Source: Terana coerulea
Lineage: Eukaryota; Basidiomycota; Agaricomycetes; Polyporales; Phanerochaetaceae
Length of the DNA: 64,000 nucleotides
Reading direction: 5' to 3'
Assembly (NCBI GenBank): GCA_024811115.1
Contig: JAKOGH010000677.1
Location: forward strand, 62,001 to 126,000
Part shown: positions 45,438 through 57,970 of the stretch, one piece after another
Position numbering within the stretch: position 1 is the stretch's first letter
How the letters are laid out: every line of letters begins with the position of its first letter
Position numbers and translations under genes: made by a program
Notes under the pieces: model-generated
What the model was told of the DNA's origin: nothing
What the model saw: the letters and a program-made list of their open reading frames with translations, nothing else
The model's database searches: none

Positions 45438-47713
45438 GTCGGTCAGCCTCAACTCCTGACCGAGAAAAACCACACCGCCGTTTCCGCTACAACGCTCCGC
45501 TACTCCGAAGACGGAACGCCGACCACTGGCATCGAGGTCCATACATTCATGCCCCCTTCCTTGAACATGGAAAAATCGAATCCCGACTCGAAAGCTCCAC
45601 CAAACCCCAACGCATCTCCACGCACACCATCTACACATGCGACAGAATGGGCGGCGACTTCGTGGCTCACCTGTTTGTCGACTTTCTTCGCGACCGCCTT
45701 GGACCCCCTCATCCACTACGACGCTCCGACTAAGACTTTCTCTGACCAATGCTTCAACAAAAGTCGGTCCAACTCCTGCGCTTGCACGTTTGCGTCTTCG
45801 GAGCCCTGGAAGCTCATCTCCGCATTTGAACAGAACTCCACACCATCCCCTACCAAGGTCCCGGGCGTGGGAAGCATATTGGCCCTCGCCCGAAGCCTCG
45901 ATTATATTCTTCGTCTGCTCCGATTCAGTCATTGTAACGGTGGATGACCAGCCTAGAGCAACCATTCCCGCGCAACTTTCCCCCGTCCTCGTGAAGGTCG
46001 TGCTTGTCGTGTCGTCACCGGCAGCTGCCTGCGTTGAGGCTAGCTCTTCCCTTCCCACCTCCTGCACACCGGGCGAGAGAGCCGAGAACCACAGAGCGGA
46101 GCCTACGATCAACATTACCATGCAGCAAGGCAAGTACACTTCCGAGATCGAAGCATTCGTGACGCAATACAAGAAGGGGAATCAGGGAGATCTCAGAGTT
46201 CTCTGGGATTGGATGTCTTCTCACTCGTACGATTTTATTTGTATGCTACGGTTACGTTGTACTCAGTTACCTTTATAGGTGGGCATTTCGGCGCGGCGAA
46301 TACTCGAAGCACAACTACTCCGATCATCTGCAGCTTATACGTGTCTTTTTTGGAAGGAGGAGTCGAGGCAGATTCGACCATTGTCTCGGATGCGCAACGT
46401 TTGGCGTTGGTCGGTTATATGCTCACTGTAGCCTTGCAACCAATTACGACGTCTTTTGTCGGAAAAGTTGAACATACTCCAGACGATCATGAAAGATGCA
46501 GCATCACGGGAATTGTCCTCTCGTGCGGCCGTCTTCGAAACCCATCCCTCGTCCTCCTATCTATGCAACTCTCTGTTCGCGTCGACAAGAAGTGACATCG
46601 CATATCTCATCACCCCGTTACCCTCCGAAGATCCTTCCTGCGATGACGGCAGGCTGAGTTTCGTTGAATTCCTTCGCTTCTTGATCGACCTCTACCAAAA
46701 AATCATAGCTGAGCTAAAAGCCTACGAGACATCCCTCGGCTGCTTCACATCCGCGAACGGGAAGTCTCACGCGGCGTACGAACATCTCTTAACCGCCCTT
46801 TTCTTAGTGGAGTCCGCCCGCACCATCAGCAGTCAGAATAATCTCAAGAGGCAATTTGAAGAAATCCGGCTTGTCGAAGAGCATCGCTCCCAGTGCTGCC
46901 GAGTGTTTTGGTATCCTTCCACGATACTGTACGCTGCGCATTTCCTCTTCAACACAGTCAGAAAACTTGGAACTCCCTTGGCAATCAAGATTGTCGTCGC
47001 GGAAAAGAAGATTTCCATATCTGACGTCAAGATTTCAGAGGACGGAACGGACGACGCCTTCTTCGTCAGGAATTATTGTGCGACAGTGTTACGTGAACTA
47101 AATCTAAACTACTCAGATGTCTCACCTGCGCATCGGATCCTTCCTGTCCTGAAGAACTTCCACAGCTTCTTGCAACGTCACGCAGACAAATACCCGAGTA
47201 CATTCAAGGCCGGCCAAGTCGTATTCGGCCACACCACTTTTCCAACTACAATACACGCCCACGCTGCGACGAATGCTACCTTGGTACTTGTTCGGCCCGA
47301 TCGCGTAAAGGCAGGCAACGGACGCGAATGACCTCACGTTGACGTCGATCCGGAAGTGCGGCGCGTCTTTGAACAGGTGGGTGACCATTGTGTATGTGTA
47401 CATATCATACCGACGCTAACCTGCATATCCCCAGATCGCTGACTCGAAGGCAGAACATGCTGAGAGAGAGTTCGTCAAGATCGGGACGAGGGAGTGCTGC
47501 GACGTGTGCGAGCTCGCAGAAAGCGTGCTCGCCAACGCTCCGAGCAAGATGGCGACGACGTCAACTCTATCCTTGACCAAGACTCTCCCGCTTTGTTTCC
47601 TTCCTCCGTGGCTCCCTCAGCATTGCGTTGAGGCAGTCAACCAGCGCCTCGCTGTCACAGTCCAGAAACAATACCGTGCTCTGGGCAAAAATTCTCCATC
47701 GATGCCGCTCTAG
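45438..47713 (+). CDS. Long hypothetical protein, several exons, frame disrupted
   Basis: Successive open stretches read as one protein: DGTPTTGIEVHTFMPPSLNM, FVCSDSVIVTVDDQPRATIP, IEAFVTQYKKGNQGDLRVLW, then a roughly 290-codon exon (46456-47331) with SYLCNSLFASTRSDIAYLI, FVEFLRFLIDLYQKIIAELK and VVFGHTTFPTTIHAHAA. A last exon contains ADSKAEHAEREFVKIGTREC. A Cys-rich end (CCDVCELAE) is visible. Frame changes near 45850-45940 and 46360-46460 are required. I do not recognise any domain. The mixed alpha-helical composition suggests a globular intracellular protein. The start codon was not resolved. Confidence 0.45.
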
Positions 47714-48036
47714 GCTGAAATGTGAAAACCGCACCTGGGGTAGCGTTTGGCATTTAGAACGTCATACCTTTTCAGTCTTTTCCATGGGATGCATCGCTAG
47801 GGGCGTTGAAAACGCATGAAGAGTGGCAGTATTTCACTCCCCACCTTCCCAGCCGCCAACTTGTCTTTTTGGCGTACACGACGACGCACGACCGACATGT
47901 CTGCGCCAAGTACGCACTCTACGTTGAATTCTTGCCATATCTGTGAGAAGATCTGGATCTTCCATAGGCTAGGCGTACAGGACTCCTTAATGTTGTAGAG
48001 TACATCTATGGGCGTCCACAAGGCATGTCGAGCTAC

Positions 48037-50687
48037 TCAAGTAATATACACCTCTTCGAGCTCCGCGGGATCCTTCTCTTCGCCTCTGGACCCCGGCATA
48101 AGGTCATTTGCGTGCCCTGCATTGAACACAGGGCCATGGTAGTGTCGCTTACCCCTGGATTAATGCATTAGCATGGAGTACAAGCATCGCAACGAGTCAC
48201 ATACCCAGCGAAGTACCAGATCCTAGCATTAATGTTAGCCACAGTCTTCAAGTGATATAGTTTCACGCACATGGTAAGGATTGCAACGCCACCGGTAATG
48301 ACCTATAGGATTGGGGCCATCAACGCTGAGAAAGGCCCATACCGAGACGGTTGCGACGTACCGCGGCGTAGTTCATATTCTGTGCAGTAACGGGAATGAT
48401 GTTAGGTAGGGAGAAGATCACGCAGACGAAGAGCGTCCACAAGATAGCCGTGATATTAACGAACCAAGCAAGCCACCCGTCGCCGAGGTAAAACGGCCCC
48501 AGGCTTGAAGTTCACGTCCGGATGGTTCGTATACCACCTCCGCCTAGACCAACATACAGTCAGTTCTATCATCGCCCGACACCCTGAGCTCTCCACTCAC
48601 AAAAATATCGGCACAATATACGACAGATCGAAGACCATGGCGGCCATCGCGAAGATTGCATTCGCAGCGATCGGACTTGCAAGATCAAGCAGGCCGGGAA
48701 GAATGCCGAAGAACGTCACGAACCAGACCGCACGGATGGGCGTCCTGGTGAGTTGCGTCATGTGCCCGAAGAAGCCACGGTCGGGCAGACCGCGGTCTCT
48801 GCTGAATGCGTACACGGTGCGCGAGCCGGACTGCACGCCGTTTTGGCATACAAAGAAGGCGGTCAGGCAGACGAATGCCTACGAGCATAAGATCGTCAGC
48901 GGTCCGACGAGCTGGAATGAATGGGAAACATACCCAAAGAAATAAGGCGGCAGATTTGCCCATGCGTAAGGCCATAATCTAGGAATCATAAATCAGCACG
49001 AATCTCCGTTTGAGATTGGAAGTACTCGGCTCACCTCAAGAAATGCCGAACCGGATGGGCCGGGCAGGTTCTCACTACACAAAGCAGAGTGTCAGATTAA
49101 TTGTGGTCTGCAGAGTGATGGTGAAGCCGCCTCACAAAGGACCAGAGCAGACCACGAGAGAGATATTGAGTAGCCAGCCAACGATCCCGGTTCCAAGAAC
49201 TGTGGCCATTTAAGAATATGAATTTCTTCGGGCGTTATCACGCACTTGCGATAAATATCGCCGAGGGTACTGCGTAAGATCACTGAGTGTTGCCGTAAAA
49301 GTGAAGAAACAATACGGCCAGTCTCACCGATATATGCGGCTTGTTTGATCTCTTCCCTGTTACATATTATTATCATTCTGAGCTCTGGGGAATGTGTGCC
49401 ACTCACGCAATATGAGCCGTTCCGTCGTATCCCTGTGGCGCAGAGTCGGTCAGAAATCGTCCAGGTTAATGTAGCTGCAAGGATATCTTACAGTCATCTG
49501 CACCGGCCCCACGCAGCAATTATTCACACAGCAGAGGGACGAAGGCCAAGGAACACGCGCCATCCACTGAACACTGAGGAGACCGAACACAAAAGCGATG
49601 CCCGTGTTCCATCCTCCGGTTTGGTTGATTACTCCCTCAGAGCCAAACACTTATGATGCTGTGTGCATCTCTGACCGAGGAGTTGTGGCTAGGAGAACAA
49701 TGGAAGTGACTCGGGGCGGGGGAAGCGAGCGAGTATGGCTTTCGACGGTTGAGTGTTTGAACTCACTCAGAGAACTTCCTATGTTGATCAAACACGAACC
49801 CTTTGGTAAAGCGCGACAGCCAGATTGTAGGGAAACAATTCTAAACACAGATAAGTAAACAAGGTTATTAATGATGAGTGAGATCAAGTACCAAACATGC
49901 ATGAACAACCTGTAGCCCGGAGGTAAGTGCTACCACCTTTCCTGCGGTGATAGTGTAGTTGCCATCCTGCGTGCGCGATGTGTATGAGTAACACGTTTCT
50001 GATGAATAATGCCAGACGTACTTTGGCTACTACGACAGCTGCCAATATCATGTTGGCGAGGCCAAATTCTGTAGACGAAAATCCAACAAATTGGCCTACA
50101 GTTAACCGTCAGGAATTTTCCTAACAAAAACCGTGCCGTTGAGCATACCCATGACGGAGAGCCATCCTACAATCCAGCCTAATATGGGGCGCTGCTTCGG
50201 GGACAGAGTTGTGCAGACGCAGTGTATCTACTAGCAAAATCAGTTCACTTCCCAAGGCAATAATTTGTGAACGCACATCCCACCACACGTCGGGAACGCA
50301 CTGACGATCTCGGCAACGCTTGTCCCTGGGCACGCTACATGAGTGCGGTGTACGAAAAGCGTCGTGGGTGGACGTACCGACCGTCAGCCACATGATCGAC
50401 CCAACAAACCAACACCAAATCACCGAGGAAGGTCCCCCAAGTAGAAGTGGCGTGTTAAAGGTTGTCGCGACAGCTGAGCACAGGTCCATCATGCTGAAGG
50501 CGAAGCTGATCTACGACAGGAATATCATAATACTTGACGACCACTACGAGAAGAAAGCCTGTCTTACCGTCGACAAACGAGTGAACTCGCGCCGAAAGGA
50601 GTTGGTGTAACCCATCTTTTCGAGAAGAGCATCGTCGTCATTGGGACTCTAAGTGGTAGAGCCATCTTCCAGTTTCTGTCCTAGCAT
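48037..50687 (-). pseudogene. APC-superfamily permease, paralogue 2, with nonsense mutations
   Basis: Same exon series as the permease at 37.2 kb, on the opposite strand. It has MMDLCSAVATTFNTPLLLGG, SVAEIVSAFPTCGG, SSTEFGLANMI, TTPRSEMHTAS, TGIVGWLLNISLVV, GSRTVYAFSRDRGLPDRGFF and NIIPVTAQNMNYAA, and ends AELEEVYIT. Two in-frame stops arise: TAG at 50649-50651 near the N-terminus, and TAA at 49651-49653 where the paralogues have Tyr in the ASYVFGSEG motif. Indels also occur near 50190, 49790 and 48497. The stop in the conserved Tyr codon is a substitution-type change, harder to explain by homopolymer errors, so this copy is probably dead. Confidence 0.78.
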
Positions 50688-51309
50688 TGCCTTGGGGTAC
50701 GAAGAGTCCAGGAGACAGACCTTCTGAAGCCACATGTACTTGAGGGGCGCGAAGGGTTTATCGCCTTCATCAAGTGTCCTGTGATAAGGTTAAGTCAGTC
50801 TTCGGCAGAATTCAACTGTGGAGAAGGTGCTGTTACGGTCGTGAGAACACCACACTCGTGTTTTGCCAATTGAAAGGGTGATAACTAACAATGATGTAGA
50901 TTGTTGTACCGTCCGCACGTGTCGTTTGCAAGCCGAGAAATATCGTTTTGGGCCAGATGGCAGTGACGGTCTTGTGCCCCGTGGGTCCGTCAGACCCAAG
51001 TCAGACCTGCAGAGGGAAGAGAACGTCGACCGAGTCAGGCGCGCTGATTGCATGTCTTAGATTCGCCAAACGTCCTCAAGTGCAAAGACAGACCTTAATG
51101 TTACGGTGCGCTTAAGCCCTGCCTCTCCCACAGACATCGGAGATTACTCGTCTCGATACTACCATCAGCCCGAGAAGCGAGCGGCCTGGAGGCTAAATTG
51201 AGGAGAGGGACATGGTTTGCTGTTTTATTTTTATTTTACAAAACGGAAGTAGTTGTTAGCGAATAGTTGTAACAGAGCTGGGTACTCACTGTATGCGTAT
51301 GCGCCCCGT
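50688..51309. other. Intergenic
   Basis: Upstream of the permease pseudogene on the minus strand an open stretch precedes its Met (DEGDKPFAPLKYMWLQKV near 50705-50780), possibly leader sequence or a relic exon. Otherwise nothing supportable. Confidence 0.3.
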
Positions 51310-51660
51310 AGGTCCAGTTCAATCTACCGCCTGAGCGACTTCGGCCTGGCCGCAGTGTCACCGCGCTTGCATGCGACTGACTCGAACATCGTCGAGACCT
51401 TATGAACTTGGGTGTGAGCGTGTTACGTAGGCAGTCTGAAAGGAGTACAAAGGTCGGCACTCGGAGTATGACAGTGCAGATACAAAGACAGTGAAGGGAG
51501 GAAGTTGAACGAAAGCCGTGACGGTACTCAAACGCTCACGTGGCATACGCAGCCGCAAGCGCCAGCTTTGTGGCGTTGGGAGAGTACCGTTTGTGTCCGC
51601 ATCGGCAATGGTGACCGTCGGGAACATCCACTTTATATTCACTCGAAGTGTAGAACATGC
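51310..51660 (-). pseudogene. Relic of QR gene 5' part and promoter
   Basis: Stretches such as cgacttcggcctg, accgcgcttgcatgcgac and gcagtctgaaaggagtac match the QR gene at 1-431 and its other copies in the same order. The promoter part carries aaacgctcacgtggca and the inverted-repeat element gcgccagctttgtggcg at 51559-51575. No open frame remains. Confidence 0.6.
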
Positions 51661-51842
51661 AGGGAACACGTCAAGCATGCTACAGTTTAAGCCTAGAAAC
51701 ACCACGGAAACATCATATGAGTACTGCTGGTCGACTTCGGCAGCGGGTCAAAATCTTGGGCAGGCTGGTGCTCCAACTCGTTTCCATGGGTTTGCCATTA
51801 GCATACCAGGTACAGCCTGGCACCACGAAGGGTCTAGGAGTA

Positions 51843-52674
51843 TCACGACTTCAGGCAGAGAACGGGCTGCCAGGAGTTTGCAGAGACCTTTCGCAGTTCA
51901 ATGACCCATACTTTCTCGAGTGTGGATTCAGAAACACTCCAGCCTGGCTCGGAGCATAATTGGTTGCGCACACTCTGTAGTTCATAAGAATATGAGTTTA
52001 GATGGGCATGTAAATGGCGGCACAGGTATTCACCTTGATGAATTTACTCATCGCTGTGCCAGTGATACGAGCAGCATGGAATTTATTTATGTTGCATAGA
52101 CTCTGCGGAGAGTGCGCCTCCGTCTCGTAGAAAGGGTATCTGTCCGGACGATAGCCCGGCCACTGAAGAACGGGTTTCAGCAAAATATAGTGGCGTAGGC
52201 GTGACATCGGCACTCACATTTATCCGTATATTCATACTCACACTCAAGCACGGATTCGCCTCGCTTTTTGACGGCGAAGCTTCGATAGCTATCAAGTCGC
52301 CGTCAATGAGCCTTTCTCGGTTGTCGTAGTCAATCGCATCCATAAGTCGAAACCCTGCACCGCTGGGGGTAAAGAACTGGATCACGATATCCCTGCTCGG
52401 ATCGCTCCTTGAGCATGACTGACGACGGCGCTGATCCTTGAAGACTTCCTGTGGAACAATAAGGCCCGGAACCTCGTCATCTTTCAAATGCATGTAATCC
52501 ATGTGCGAATGGAATTTTCCAAGTGACCGGTTGCCGTTTAAGCATGCTGGACCCAGTATTGAAGGCAGCTCGCCGACAGGTTCGGTGTGTAACTGTGAAT
52601 TACCGTCAGCCACACACCGTTTAAGTTGGGCAACGTTAAGATGAGAAATAGCGTACCGTGGCAGGCTGAGGCAT
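51843..52674 (-). CDS. WPGY-family protein, copy C (intact)
   Basis: Exons 52657-52674, 52218-52592, 52034-52162 and 51843-51974, all introns in phase 0, 217 residues. MPQPAT is followed by ILGPACLNGNRSLGKFHSHM, HLKDDEVPGLIVPQEVF, DIVIQFFTPSGAGFRLMDAI and LIDGDLIAIEAS. Exon 3 is WPGYRPDRYPFYE to TGTAMSKFIK, and exon 4 has LCSEPGWSVSESTLEKVW, VIELRKV and SWQPVLCLKS. No signal peptide, membrane segment or known domain is visible. Every splice site is canonical and there is no in-frame stop, so this is the best reference copy. A QR relic lies on each side. The function is unknown. Confidence 0.78.
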
Positions 52675-53090
52675 AATCGGTGATCACGCAGTGCAATTGA
52701 GAAGAATGGCGGGGGAGAGAGAATGGTGTGGCGACGCCTCCCGCCACTGTTAACGGTGCCCTTATATGCTTAAGCAGATGACGCAGGCCGCCTCGCTATA
52801 ATTGGCCGGTGCATCAGCCACGAACGGCCACTACCCAGATTGTGGCCACCATTTGTCGCATTTGCCATGGTCTTGAATACATGCAGGCACAAGGTGGTGG
52901 CCGGATGGCAGCAGAGACAATGGTGGAACGCAAACGTGATTGCAGGGAGCAAAGCCAACTTCGGCCAAATCATGAGCTTCCCGGCTGGCCTCCGAGTCAT
53001 CGGGAACCACCAGGACCGTCTTTTTCAATGCAGGGCATTTGCAAAGGCGCTGTGCAAAACCGGTTGGTGCACTAACCATCCGAGCGCATT
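52675..53090 (-). promoter_or_regulatory. WPGY copy C promoter with TATA and repeated TGGCC elements
   Basis: A TATA-like catataaggg lies about 85 bases upstream of the ATG (52760-52769). Farther up, several ggccac/tggcca-type elements occur between 52800 and 52915 (attggccggtg, acggccacta, tgtggccacc, gtggccgg). The same arrangement lies upstream of copies D and E. Confidence 0.55.
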
Positions 53091-54060
53091 GGAGAGCTTG
53101 AGGCGGCCAAGCGAGGTTCTCGCGGAACCCGGCGTCCTCTTCGATAGCAAGGCAATGATGCGAAGGAAATTGTGCTGAAGAGATAGCCGTTTACTGAGCC
53201 TGCAGCCGAGAGATGGGCGGAGGCGGTGTCAGGAGTAGACGTGTTCGAGGAGATTCTGTACAGCGCCCCAAACCTCGGCATCGGGCCCGGTAGTGAGACG
53301 GCGCAGCAGCAATGAGTAGACTGTCCTTGACTTCGAAATCAACGGGATGAGTCGTGTAATGCGGGTGCCTGTTTCCATGAAAGAGCGGGTTGGTTCGCAA
53401 TCAGCATCGAGCGAAGGGACAGGACGCACCTCAGGAGACTCCTCCTCCTCATCTAACCTCTTCATCTAACAGGCCCGCCGACAAGTCAAGAGGCATACGA
53501 TGCGCTTCCTCCTGCTTCTGTGCTTTCACGCGAGCTCAGGTAGCTGCCTGCTTCCTGCGCTGCGCCCCTGAAGCCTATCTGCGGCTGTTGCGACTTGTAG
53601 GCAGCGATGGTATCGATATTTCTTGACGGCCGATCGATACCCCGTATACTAGGCCTGACGCTGCTCATTGTCTTGAAGAGACCGCTCTCATCAAGCGTCT
53701 CGAGGCACTGAGCGACCTTGGCCTGTCACCGCACTTGCTCGCGACCACCAACGTCGAGGCCATTTGGACCGTGACGTCGGCGTGAGGTGGTTACGTTGGT
53801 AGTCTGGAATGAGTGCAAAACATGGCACGAGTACGGATGTGTGCTGCTGCGAACATTTGGGAATGGTAACGGTGCAGGGACACAAATGGCGAAGGCGGCC
53901 AGGAAGAGTCTGAGTCTAAGCCTCAGGCAGAGAGGAAGTTGCCTTGACGCTCACACTCACGTGGTCCACTCAGCGGCAAGCGCCAGCTTTGTGGCGCTAG
54001 GACTCGGGAGAGTAAGTACCGTTTGCGGTCGCATGACTTCGCCAACATCCACTACCCCGT
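53091..54060 (-). pseudogene. Decayed full-length QR gene copy with promoter
   Basis: The region 53540-53800 matches the 5' coding part at 1-431 piece by piece (cctgcttcctgcgctgcgc, cgcacttgctcgcgacc). The lower-coordinate part (53229-53465) keeps an open frame ending EVWGAVQNLLEHVYS, probably the C-terminus of the QR protein that lies outside the window for the parent copy. The upstream part carries the 18-bp inverted repeat gcgccagctttgtggcgc at 53980-53997. No continuous reading frame exists. Confidence 0.62.
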
Positions 54061-54909
54061 TTTACGACCACTCCGAACATATATACGTGGGACTTTGACC
54101 AGTCGCAAGCACTCGCCAAGGGAGATTCAAAGGACAACTGCAAGCGCTGAGCGCTGAGTCCTTTCGGCGTCTGTTATTCCTTTCCTTCCCACTGCGACCA
54201 TCATGCATCCTAGTTCGAGCCTCGCTCTTGGCAAGGTCCTTTGGCGCACAATTGACACCGGACCACTACAAAGCCACTATATATCGCACTGAGCTATCAA
54301 GAGCAACTGGCTGGATCCAAATCCTTCACTTCCTTGCCCTGTGCTGGCAGGGTGACTTTCTTTGAACCAGGCGTTTCTGGTTCCCGGCGAGCGAGCTTCG
54401 AACATTTCAATGCGATTTCTAACGGATTGCAGTACAGGGCAATCCCGCTGACGAGGATAATGGGTCTGACTAAGCAGAGATACCCTCCCGACCGCTGTGC
54501 ATGTTCTAGGGATCGACAGCTGATCAACTTGAACCCCCATGTCGACGTCGTCAGTGCAATTTCTAATGAATCATTATCTCGGCGACCCCTCCGACGAGGT
54601 CAATTACCAAGCGGACATAATTTTGAGGATCGCTACCCACAATACAAGGATCGACGCTTCGTTCTCCTGTAAGTACACACATCCTCCACGTTGTTAGTGC
54701 GATTTTCGATGGTTTCAGTCGGTGTGGTGCGCCGACGGCGAACATCATGACAAAACAAGCGCGCTCTTCCGGTGGAGGACTGGGCTAGACTACAACGAAA
54801 CGCGGTGAACATGCACGCGTATAAAACCTAGAGCTCGGCGAAGCCTAGACCGCATCTTCTCGCCCCACTTCGTCGAGCACTTCCCTTCACCAGATTTTAG
54901 CATCCAGCG
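54061..54909. other. Intergenic, upstream of old yellow enzyme gene
   Basis: About 850 bases with no supportable gene. gcgtataaaacc near 54818-54829 is a likely TATA box for the gene starting at 54910. Confidence 0.45.
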
Positions 54910-56501
54910 ATGACCGCCAACATCAAATCTGCAAAGCCGCGTCTCTCCGAGCCTCTGAAGCTCGGAGATCTCACCATGCGCAATAGGAACGTGATGGCCT
55001 CGCTCACGCGGGACCGCAGCACACCCACCAGCGTTCCGAACGACCTCAACTACGAGTACTATGTCCAACGCGCCCGAGGCGGCGTGGGGCTCATCTTGAC
55101 CGAGGCGACGCTCGTCTCGCAGCAAGGCACAGAGTGGCCCAATGCGCCCTGGCCTCTGGAGCGATGCGCACGTCGCCGGCTGGAAGAAAATCGTCGACGG
55201 CGTCCATAAGGAAGGCTCATTGATATTTTGCCAGGTATGGTTTCTGCTGTTGCTTGGGCTACGGGACGTTTTGTGATGATTTGCGTTCTGTAGCTGCAGC
55301 ATGTTGGACGCCTCGCGCATCCCGACATGCCCGAACAGAAAGAGGCGGGCAAGGTACGTCTCAATCTGTATACGTCAGAAGGTGTATTAACCTGAGTTGC
55401 TTAGCCCGTGCACGCGCCGTCCGCAGTCTCTGCACGCGGTGGAAAGTTCAGAGCACTGCCTGGAACGCCAGGCTACGTAACTGTAAGCTCTGTAACATGA
55501 TCCCGCAATATCTCAATGTTGATATGCGTTGTTGTAGCCGACTCCTCTCGATGACCCATGGACGATCGTTGGAGAGTTCCGCCGCGCGGCCATTCTGGCA
55601 AAGAAGGCTGGGTTCGACGGTGTAGAACGTATGTGATAACAGCGGTTATATGCGTAGATTCACTCGGGCTGATTGTCCCGTCGCAGTTCACTCGGCCACC
55701 GGCTACCTCCCCAACCAATTTCTGGACCACAGCTCTAACACGCGTACGGACGAATGGGGAGGTTCCATCGAGAACCGCGCCAGGTTCGGTCTGGAGTGCC
55801 TCAAGGCGCTCATTGAGGTCTGGGGCCCTGCGCGAGTTGGAGTTAAGCTCAGCCCGTGCGGTGGTCCCAACGACATCGGGTGTGTTAAGTCATTCTCACG
55901 CATCCCGTTGATACTGATACACAACAGGATGCCTCTTCCCGACACGATGATGACGTACACGTACTACCTATCGCAGATCATCGCGATGAAGGTCGCATAC
56001 GTCCAGCTCATGCGCTACCTCCTATTCGTCGACATGGCGTACCCCGCCCGTCCCAACGCTGGGGAGCTTGTGCAGCCCAGCCACATGGTCAAGCGGGCTA
56101 CGCCACACGACGTCTTCGCCACGTACGGGCCCCTCGTCAAGCTCGCGCCGGGGCTGCTCGCGGACCACGACGAACGCGCGCTTCGCGGGCCCGCGATGCC
56201 CGCGCCGGCGGCCGACGCCCGCAACCCGACGCCGACGCGGCTGTTCGTCAACGGCGGCCTCACGCCCGACGAGGCGGAGCAGCTGCTCGAGACGGGCGCC
56301 GCGGACGCGGCTGTCTTTGGCATGTCGTGGATCAGCAACCCGGACCTGCAGAAGAGGATCGAGAAGGAGGCGCCGCTCAACATGAATCTTGACTGGACGA
56401 CATTCTACGGCAACTCTGGAGAATATCGGCAGGCTGGGTACACCGACTATCCCCCTTTTGAGGAGCTTGTGAAGCCGCAGGATGGCGAGCAAGTTGCATA
56501 G
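54910..56501 (+). CDS. Old yellow enzyme family FMN oxidoreductase
   Basis: An NAD(P)H-dependent flavoenzyme reducing activated alkenes. Six to seven exons: LSEPLKLGDLTMRNRNVMAS at the N-terminus, GGVGLILTEATLVSQQGTEW, HVGRLAHPDMPEQKEAG, AVSARGGKFRALPGTPGY, GEFRRAAILAKKAGFDGVE, VHSATGYLPNQFLDHSSNTR, TDEWGGSIENRARFGLECLK, GPARVGVKLSPCGG, TRLFVNGGLTPDEAEQLLE and GMSWISNPDL. These are the family's barrel strands and FMN-binding residues. The substrate-activating pair H-x-x-N is altered: the motif reads HSAT, with Thr for Asn. The usual LW before HVGR is also missing. One indel near 55144-55160 interrupts the conserved GTEWPNAP...W segment. Its insertion between QR and WPGY copies is striking. 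Confidence 0.85.
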
Positions 56502-56697
56502 TAATCCAATAGTTATATCCATTCGAAGTGTATAACATGCAAGTGACACATTATGAATGCTCCAGTTCAGACCTAGATACACCACAAAACACCATCAATC
56601 GACCTCGGTAGTCGGTCGAAGTCACCAGGCTGGCGCTCTAATTCATTCCCATGGGTTTGCCACTTGCTTGGGTTCCGCCCCCACGGGCCAGGGACTA

Positions 56698-57535
56698 TTA
56701 TGGCTTCAGGCAGAAAACAGGTTGCCAGGCACTTTCAGAGACCTTCCGCAGTTCAATAACCCATACTTTCTCGAGTGTGGATTCAGAAACACTCCAGCCT
56801 GGCTCGGAGCATACCGCTGACTCCTCTCGCGTTTTCTTCAGTGCATAGAAACATGAGCATTGATGAGCATCAAAATTGCGGAACAGATACTCACGTTGAT
56901 GAATTTTTCCATCGCTGTGCAAATAATTTCGGCAGCATGGAGTTTATTCACGCATATACTCTGCAGGGAGTGCGCCTTCGTTTTCGAGTCGTAGAAATCA
57001 TAGTACGAACGCGCCGGAGGATAACCCGGCCACTAGAAAACAACTTTCAGCAAAATCTATTAGCATAGGGGTGACATCGGGGCTCACATTTATCCTTATA
57101 GTCATACGTGAATTTGCCTTGCTGTTTGACGGCGAAGCTTCGATAGCTACCAAGTCGCCGTCAATGAGCCTTCCTTGGTTGTTGTAGTCAATCGCATCCA
57201 GAAGTCGAACCCCTGCGCCACTGGGGGTAAAGAACTGAATCATGATATCCCTACTCGGTGCGTTCCTTGAGTAGTATGACCGAGGGAGGCGGGAGTCCTT
57301 GAAGACTTTCTGAGGAACAATAAGGCCCGGAACCTCGTTATCTTTCAGATGCATGTAGTCCAAGTGTGAATGGAATGTTCCAAGTGTACGGTTGCCGCGT
57401 AAGCATGCTGGACCCAGTATCAAAGGCAGCTCAATGGCAGGTTCGGCGTGCGACTGCGAAATACCGTCAGCCACACAAAGTTGAAGTTGGGCAACGTTGA
57501 GATGAGAGATAGCGTACCGTGGCCGGCTGAGACAT
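56698..57535 (-). CDS. WPGY-family protein, copy D (intact)
   Basis: Exon 1 encodes MSQPAT (57518-57535). Exon 2 runs from about 57453 to 57088 with LPLILGPACLRGNRTLGTFH, HLKDNEVPGLIVPQKVF and IMIQFFTPSGAGVRLLDAID. Exon 3 starts WPGYPPARSYYDFYD and ends TAMEKFIN, and exon 4 has VCSEPGWSVSESTLEKVW, VIELRKV and AWQPVFCLKP with the stop at 56698-56700. Phase-0 introns and motif order match copy C, with which it shares most residues. No stop interrupts the frame. It lies tail-to-tail with the old yellow enzyme, their stops about 200 bases apart. The function is unknown; the intact frame suggests selection or recent origin. Confidence 0.75.
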
Positions 57536-57970
57536 GATCAATGACAACGAAGTGTAGTTGAGAAGAAGAGCGAGGTAGAAGCGATCGGTGCGTGGATACC
57601 TCCCGCCGCTGTCAATTGTACCCTTATATGCTTGAGCGCATGATGCGGGCCACTTCGCTATGATTGGGGGTACATCAGCCACGTACGGCCACGGGCCAAA
57701 TTGTGGCCACCGCTTGTCACATTTTCCATAGTCTTTGATACATGAAGGCACAAGATGGTGGCCGGATGGCTGCAAAGAGGATGGAGGAAGGTCGAGGAGC
57801 AGAGCCAACGTCGGCCAAATCATGAGCTTCCCGCCACAGGGCAAGTCTGCGAGTCATTGGGAACGACCAAGACCGTCGTTGGGCTCATACGGCGGCGGTG
57901 TCTTCGACGTAGGGCATTCGCGAAGGCGCTGTGCAAAATCGGTTAGTGCACTAACCATTCAAGCGCATTG
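57536..57970 (-). promoter_or_regulatory. WPGY copy D promoter
   Basis: TATA-like cttatatgc at 57623-57631 (minus strand catataagggtac). Several ggccac/tggcc elements lie between 57645 and 57770 (gggccacttcg, acggccacgg, tgtggccacc, gtggccgg), in the same order as in copies C and E. Confidence 0.55.

Noticed and set aside
45393..46172. Long minus-strand open frame of about 259 codons
   Set aside because: Its composition (Arg/Gly/Val-rich, no motifs) fits an antisense shadow of the plus-strand hypothetical gene, which has the more protein-like sequence.
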